The translations under genes and the position numbers were made by a program. Below, piece after piece: positions 59,975 through 64,000 of a stretch of 64,000 nt of DNA. Source of the DNA: Robertmurraya kyonggiensis. Its GTDB lineage: Bacteria; Bacillota; Bacilli; Bacillales; Cytobacillaceae. The stretch covers positions 186,001 to 250,000 of the forward strand of contig NZ_SWBM01000005.1 of NCBI RefSeq assembly GCF_005116465.1. Direction: 5' to 3'. Below the pieces are notes generated by a model. It was not told the origin of the DNA. It worked only from the letters and a program-made list of their open reading frames with translations, and did no database searches. Position 1 is the first letter of the stretch. Each line of letters begins with the position of its first letter.

Positions 59975-60334
59975 TTACAACTCTTTACTTTTTACTTTTG
60001 TTTTCAAATCATCATGAACACTTTTATCCCACAGCTTCACACCAGTATTATAGGCTGCTCTACTGATTAAGTGTCCTGCGACAGGTGAAGTCATAAAGAT
60101 AAAGACGATTCCTAAAATAAGTCGTGAGTTAAAATGACCTTCCACCAAATAGAAATATAAGAAGGCACCGAACAAAATGGACATCACACCTAATGTAGCG
60201 GCTTTAGAAGCGGCGTGGTTCCTAGTATAGACATCAGGTAGTCGAATCACACCAAACGCTGCGACAAGGCTTAAAAAAGCTCCGACGAGGATGAAAAAAG
60301 CGATTATAATATTACTGATCTCGTTCACGTTCAA
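59975..60334 (-). CDS. mrpG: Na+/H+ antiporter subunit MrpG
   Basis: 119 residues, three membrane helices. LVAAFGVIRLPDVYTRNHAASKAATLGVMSILFGAF is the MrpG/PhaG signature, with charged end DKSVHDDLKTKVKSKEL. GTG 60334 has AGGAGG 12 bases upstream inside mrpF. Last gene of the mrp operon, 23 bases overlapping mrpF. Confidence 0.93.
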   Translation of the reverse strand: MNVNEISNIIIAFFILVGAFLSLVAAFGVIRLPDVYTRNHAASKAATLGVMSILFGAFLYFYLVEGHFNSRLILGIVFIFMTSPVAGHLISRAAYNTGVKLWDKSVHDDLKTKVKSKEL

Positions 60335-60599
60335 ATAGAACCTCCTTTTCTAAATACTTGGCGAAGGCAACTGTTCCGATGAAGGCCAGTATCCCGATAA
60401 GAAGGATAATTTCAAGAAAAGCATTTGTTCTTAATTCAATGGAAATGAGCGCAATAATGGCAACAAGATTAATTCCGATTGCATCTAATGCGATGATGCG
60501 GTCGGGCATCGATGGCCCCTTAATCACACGATAAATGAGTGCTACCATGGCAAGAGCCAAACAGAATAGAGCAATTCGAATGACGATATCTAACATCAT
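60312..60599 (-). CDS. mrpF: Na+/H+ antiporter subunit MrpF
   Basis: 95 residues, three membrane helices. YRVIKGPSMPDRIIALDAIGINLVAIIAL includes the MrpF signature with the conserved Asp in helix 2. ATG 60599 or 60596 follows GGAGGTGAGC. The overlap with mrpE and mrpG is a few bases, typical of the operon. Confidence 0.93.
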   Translation of the reverse strand: MMLDIVIRIALFCLALAMVALIYRVIKGPSMPDRIIALDAIGINLVAIIALISIELRTNAFLEIILLIGILAFIGTVAFAKYLEKEVLFERERDQ

Positions 60600-61072
60600 T
60601 TGCTCACCTCCAAGATTGCTTTTTCAAACGATTCCTTGATGCTGGTAATCGCCTCATCTACATCGGCAATATCCATCGCATGAATGTACAATGTTTTATT
60701 ATCATCAGAAACATCCACTACAAGTGTTCCAGGAGTCAGGGTAATGAGGTTTGACAGGACTGTAATTTCCCAGTCCTTTTTTAGTATCGTCTCATACGCA
60801 AATATTCCAGGACGCATATCTAGCTTTGGTTTCAATACTACTTTTAAAACAGAAATATTGGACAATACAAGCTCTCTTAAAAAAATGAACAGAAGTTTAA
60901 TGACAGCTATTACCTTCCCAACATAGAAACGAGAGCGGAAAAATCTTCTGAACACAAACATGATAATCAGACCGAAAAAGTAACCTTTAATAAAGCTAGA
61001 CAAATCATAGGATACTTTAATAAACATCCATAAGAATGCTAGAAAAACATTGAGCAAAATTTGAAATGCCAT
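60596..61072 (-). CDS. mrpE: Na+/H+ antiporter subunit MrpE
   Basis: 158 residues from ATG 61072 with AAGGAGTGATGGGA before it; ATGs at 61081 and 61078 overlap the ribosome site. Membrane helices at the N-terminus and in the middle, then a cytosolic end with VLSNLITLTPGTLVVDVSDD, the MrpE signature. Same length as in B. subtilis. In the Mrp complex it supports assembly. Confidence 0.93.
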   Translation of the reverse strand: MAFQILLNVFLAFLWMFIKVSYDLSSFIKGYFFGLIIMFVFRRFFRSRFYVGKVIAVIKLLFIFLRELVLSNISVLKVVLKPKLDMRPGIFAYETILKKDWEITVLSNLITLTPGTLVVDVSDDNKTLYIHAMDIADVDEAITSIKESFEKAILEVSK

Positions 61073-61077
61073 TCCCA

Positions 61078-62559
61078 TCACTCCTTTAAGACAGCATCAA
61101 TATACATACTTGGATTAGCTAAGGTTTCTGCTGCTTGAGAAATATACGGTAAGATTGCTTCTGTTCCAATACCGTACAATGCTGACAAAATAACTAAAAT
61201 CACAGGAGAAATAAGAAGCCATTTTACTGGAGCCTTGTCCTCATTTTCATATGCTCGGTGAACGCCCCAAAATCCATTAATGAAGATTTTCATAACAGAG
61301 AAGAGGACTAGTAAACTCGACATAAGAACGATGGCTGCCCCGACATAGCTACTTCCCTCAAATCCTCCTTGCACAATCAGTAATTTTCCAATAAAACCAC
61401 TTAAAGGAGGAATTCCAGCCAGTGCCAAGGCTGAGATAAAGAAGGTCCAACCGACACCGGGATAGCGTTTGATTAAGCCACTAATTTTTTTCAGGTTACT
61501 TGTCCCTGTTATAGCAATCATAATACCAACAAGAAGGAACAAGGCGGCTTTAATAATCATATCGTGGATGAGATAAAAGATTGATCCAGTTAGTGCATCA
61601 ATATTCATGACTGAGACGCCATATAAAATAACGCCAACTGCCACAATGATGTTATAAATAATAACTTTTTTTATGTCCCAATAAGCGATAGCACCGATCA
61701 CTCCGGCAATAATTGAAACGAGTGCCAGGAGCTGCAACAGTTCATGGGTGAAGCCTTGGTCATGGTAAAAGAATAATGTATACGTTCTGGTGATGGAGTA
61801 GACTCCAACCTTTGTTAATAAAGCACCAAATAATGCTAAGACTGGTGCAGGCGGTGCATAATAGGAGCCAGGCATCCAAAAATACAGAGGGAAAATGGCT
61901 CCTTTTAATCCAAATACAATCAAGAATAGCACGGCGATAACCGATAAAATTCCTGGCTGTCCAATTTCGGCGATGCGCTGAGAAATATGGGCCATATTCA
62001 GCGTTCCGACTACAGAGTAGAGATAGGCTACCGTAATAACGAAAAGAGCCGATGAAATAACATTGACAAGCAAGTACTTAATCGATTCTCTTAGCTGAAT
62101 CTTTGTGCCACCTAATACGATCAATACATAGGAAGACATCAGCATCACTTCGAAAAAGACGAAGAGGTTGAAAATATCTCCTGTTGTGAAAGCACCGTTT
62201 ACCCCAACAATTAAGAAATTGAACACGGGATAGTAATAATACTTTTCACGTTCTGCTCCTATGGACTTAAACGAATAAATAAGACAGACAAATGCGACGA
62301 TGCTCGTAGTTAGTACAAGTAGAGCCGACAGCATGTCTGAAACGAGTGTAATCCCAAATGGAGCATCCCAGCTACTAATATTCAGTGATTGAATCCCATC
62401 CGTATGGACCTTTTGAACAAGGACCAGGGCAGCGATGATGGTGGCAATGGAAGAAAGGGCAGAGAACCATCTTTGAACCTTAACTTTTTTATGAAAAAAG
62501 ATTAGGATTGCTGCTGTTACAAACGGAATTAGTATTGGTAAAATGATTAAATTATTCAT
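61078..62559 (-). CDS. mrpD: Na+/H+ antiporter subunit MrpD
   Basis: 493 residues and about 14 membrane helices. Homologous to complex I NuoM/Nuo[39 protein letters not shown] with the ion-pair Glu, [35 protein letters not shown] with Lys, and [17 protein letters not shown] with His/Lys. It carries a proton path. ATG 62559 follows GAGGAAATAGAGGC, and the gene overlaps mrpC and mrpE by a few bases. Confidence 0.95.
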   Translation of the reverse strand: MNNLIILPILIPFVTAAILIFFHKKVKVQRWFSALSSIATIIAALVLVQKVHTDGIQSLNISSWDAPFGITLVSDMLSALLVLTTSIVAFVCLIYSFKSIGAEREKYYYYPVFNFLIVGVNGAFTTGDIFNLFVFFEVMLMSSYVLIVLGGTKIQLRESIKYLLVNVISSALFVITVAYLYSVVGTLNMAHISQRIAEIGQPGILSVIAVLFLIVFGLKGAIFPLYFWMPGSYYAPPAPVLALFGALLTKVGVYSITRTYTLFFYHDQGFTHELLQLLALVSIIAGVIGAIAYWDIKKVIIYNIIVAVGVILYGVSVMNIDALTGSIFYLIHDMIIKAALFLLVGIMIAITGTSNLKKISGLIKRYPGVGWTFFISALALAGIPPLSGFIGKLLIVQGGFEGSSYVGAAIVLMSSLLVLFSVMKIFINGFWGVHRAYENEDKAPVKWLLISPVILVILSALYGIGTEAILPYISQAAETLANPSMYIDAVLKE

Positions 62560-62890
62560 TGCCTCTATTTCCTCTCATCTTTTCAATGTTATCTGTGCCT
62601 AGTTCTTTATAAGCTCGATATGCCAATACTAAGAAAAAGGCGGTAACTCCGAAGCTAATGACGATTGCAGTTAAGATAAGAGCTTGTGGCAATGGATCTG
62701 TATACGGGCCCTTTTCTCCTAAAAGTGGAGCCGAACCTCTTTTTAACCTACCCATTGTTAAAATCAATAAGTGAGCACCGTGACTGAGTAGCCCAGTTCC
62801 GACAATAATACGTAATAAACTCTTTGAGAGCATTAAATAAGTAGCCGTCATGAACAAAATTCCAACAACAATTGCCATTACTATTTCCAC
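62552..62890 (-). CDS. mrpC: Na+/H+ antiporter subunit MrpC
   Basis: 112 residues, three helices, NuoK-like. [30 protein letters not shown] and [23 protein letters not shown] are diagnostic. GTG 62890 has GAGAGG seven bases upstream. Overlaps mrpB and mrpD. Confidence 0.94.
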   Translation of the reverse strand: MEIVMAIVVGILFMTATYLMLSKSLLRIIVGTGLLSHGAHLLILTMGRLKRGSAPLLGEKGPYTDPLPQALILTAIVISFGVTAFFLVLAYRAYKELGTDNIEKMRGNRGNE

Positions 62891-63315
62891 TATTCATCCT
62901 CTCCTATCGTTTGAATAATGGTCATCGTGACTCCAACAACAACTAAATACACGCCTAAATCAAATAGTGTAGCTGTATGAAGGGAAATTTCACCAAGCAC
63001 AGGCACTTCAATATGTCCGAATGCATGAGTCAAGAAAGGTACGTTAAATAGAAGCGAACCGGCACTTGTTCCGATTGCAAACAAAAGTCCAATTCCGGTC
63101 ATTGTCCGATAATTTACCGGTAAAATCGTTGCGACGGTCTTGATGTCGTATGCGATTAAAAGGAGGACGATCGCTCCTGAAGTCATTAAGCCACCGATAA
63201 ATCCGCCACCTGGGTAGTAATGTCCGGCAAAGAAAATGTAGACAGAGAAGAGGACGATGATAAAGAGAACAACTTTAATCGTTGTTTCTAAAATGATGTT
63301 ATTGTTCGATCTCAT
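62890..63315 (-). CDS. mrpB: Na+/H+ antiporter subunit MrpB
   Basis: 141 residues, four helices. [30 protein letters not shown] (Gly-rich MrpB motif), [21 protein letters not shown] at the end. ATG 63315 follows GGGGGATGAGGA. Start overlaps mrpA by 4 bases. Confidence 0.95.
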   Translation of the reverse strand: MRSNNNIILETTIKVVLFIIVLFSVYIFFAGHYYPGGGFIGGLMTSGAIVLLLIAYDIKTVATILPVNYRTMTGIGLLFAIGTSAGSLLFNVPFLTHAFGHIEVPVLGEISLHTATLFDLGVYLVVVGVTMTIIQTIGEDE

Positions 63316-64000
63316 TCCTCATCCCCCCTTGTTAAACGTAAACGAATCATTCCGTAAATCCCTAATGAAGCAATAGCAAGTACGGTGATTTCAAAAAGGG
63401 TATCGAAGCCACGGAAGTCAACAAGGATGACGTTAACCATGTTCTTTCCGGCTGCTTCTGTATACGTATTTTCAATATAATACTGTGAAATGGATTGAAA
63501 GAATTTATTGCTATGAGCAGATAAAGCGATTAACGTCACCATTATCCCTACTCCGACAGAAATCAGCGCGTTCATTAGTTTAAAGCGTACACGTGAATCT
63601 TCTTTGCGCAGCTTCGGTAAATGGTAGAAACAGACTAAAAATAAAGCGACAGAAACCGTCTCAATGACGAGTTGTGTTAGGGCCAGGTCAGGTGCTCTAA
63701 ACAATACATAGAACAGTGATACCATATAGCCAACAGCCCCTAGTAAAAGGATCGAGGCCAATCTCGTTTTTGCAAAAACGGTACTAATTGCGCCAATGAC
63801 AATGAAAAGGGCCAGCAATAATTCATAGATTCCGATGGAAGATACCTTACTTGTATCCAGTTTAAAAGCATTTTTCACAAAGAGTGAAGTTGCCAAAATA
63901 ATAATAAAGAAAGTGAAAATGTACACTAAGTATGATCGAATGGAACCTGTCATATAGGAATTTGTTAAACGATTGGATCCGTTTTGAGCTCTTTCTAGTA
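63312..64000 (-). CDS. mrpA: Na+/H+ antiporter subunit MrpA, C-terminal part (cut by window end)
   Basis: The frame is open through the end of the window, so only about the last 229 residues are seen; an internal ATG at 63953 is not the real start because upstream codons (LERAQNGSNRLTNSY) continue in frame. The part contains the DUF4040 and MrpB-like C-terminal domains: YMVSLFYVLFRAPDLALTQLVIETVSVALFLVCFYHLP and NVILVDFRGFDTLFEITVLAIASLGIYG. The large NuoL-like N-terminal part lies outside. Confidence 0.93.
   Translation of the reverse strand, partial: LERAQNGSNRLTNSYMTGSIRSYLVYIFTFFIIILATSLFVKNAFKLDTSKVSSIGIYELLLALFIVIGAISTVFAKTRLASILLLGAVGYMVSLFYVLFRAPDLALTQLVIETVSVALFLVCFYHLPKLRKEDSRVRFKLMNALISVGVGIMVTLIALSAHSNKFFQSISQYYIENTYTEAAGKNMVNVILVDFRGFDTLFEITVLAIASLGIYGMIRLRLTRGDEE

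Noticed and set aside
63312-63953. Complete stand-alone MrpB-like gene starting at 63953
   Set aside because: The frame stays open to the window end, so it is the C-terminal part of MrpA.

Overview
The window is about 64 kb of low-GC chromosome from an endospore-forming Bacillaceae (Bacillus sensu lato). Strong GGAGG-type ribosome binding sites, frequent TTG and GTG starts, cre-like sites, spore genes (yunB, lytH, yutC, yutH) and gene order close to the Bacillus subtilis yun-yut-yum-yui-mrp backbone all point that way. I see no transposase, phage gene, rRNA, tRNA or CRISPR array.

Region 1 (1-23.7 kb) is an accessory glycan-use locus. It holds two DUF2961/GH172 enzymes, a CUT1 sugar ABC importer without its own ATPase, a DUF6259 protein, a membrane-anchored DUF4185 (GH183-type) protein, a Gfo/Idh/MocA oxidoreductase, a small cupin protein, a GH42 enzyme, an unclassified 632-residue protein, a GH127 enzyme and an AraC-type regulator. 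Characterised GH183 enzymes are endo-D-arabinanases, and GH172 includes exo-acting D-arabinofuranosidases and fructofuranosidases. My inference is a pathway in which a surface endo-enzyme cuts a furanose polymer, possibly actinobacterial D-arabinan, and oligosaccharides are imported and trimmed inside the cell. Three cre-like operators precede the importer. A four-gene ATPase/lipoprotein adaptor/FtsX-permease/ATPase machine is embedded in the locus, and one ATPase carries an AbrB-like tail. A 52-bp tandem array lies between the convergent GH genes.

Region 2 (23.7-32.3 kb) holds a DUF4279 protein beside a small secreted protein (possible immunity/toxin pair), then yunF, yunC and yunB homologues, then a complete livJHMGF branched-chain amino acid importer on the minus strand. 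The liv operon sits between yunB and lytH.

Region 3 (32.3-53.5 kb) is core backbone: lytH, lipA, yutC-yutH, a D-2-hydroxyacid dehydrogenase, hom-thrC-thrB, and a redox/Fe-S group (yutI, yuzD, yutJ, yuzB, a DUF2225 gene, a yutM/erpA-like gene, yumC, an NDH-2 gene), followed by yuiB, yuiC, yuiD and a DUF309 gene. Rex-like palindromes and a shared TGACAAA/TTTCGAC motif precede both NDH-2-type genes.

Region 4 (53.5-64 kb) has pepA, a lipoprotein, a Gly-rich protein, an overlapping HIT/PP2C pair, two poorly known minus-strand genes, a DedA protein, a hotdog thioesterase and the mrpABCDEFG Na+/H+ antiporter operon on the minus strand, with mrpA cut by the window end.

Several intergenic repeat families are present: the 52-bp array, a 20-bp ATATCGGTC minisatellite at two sites, a GCGGAAAA/CTCCG hairpin family, and a CTAGCTCCAGCGCCT...AGGCGCTTCCGCT element. 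Function calls rest on recognition of motifs and gene order; no database search was run.
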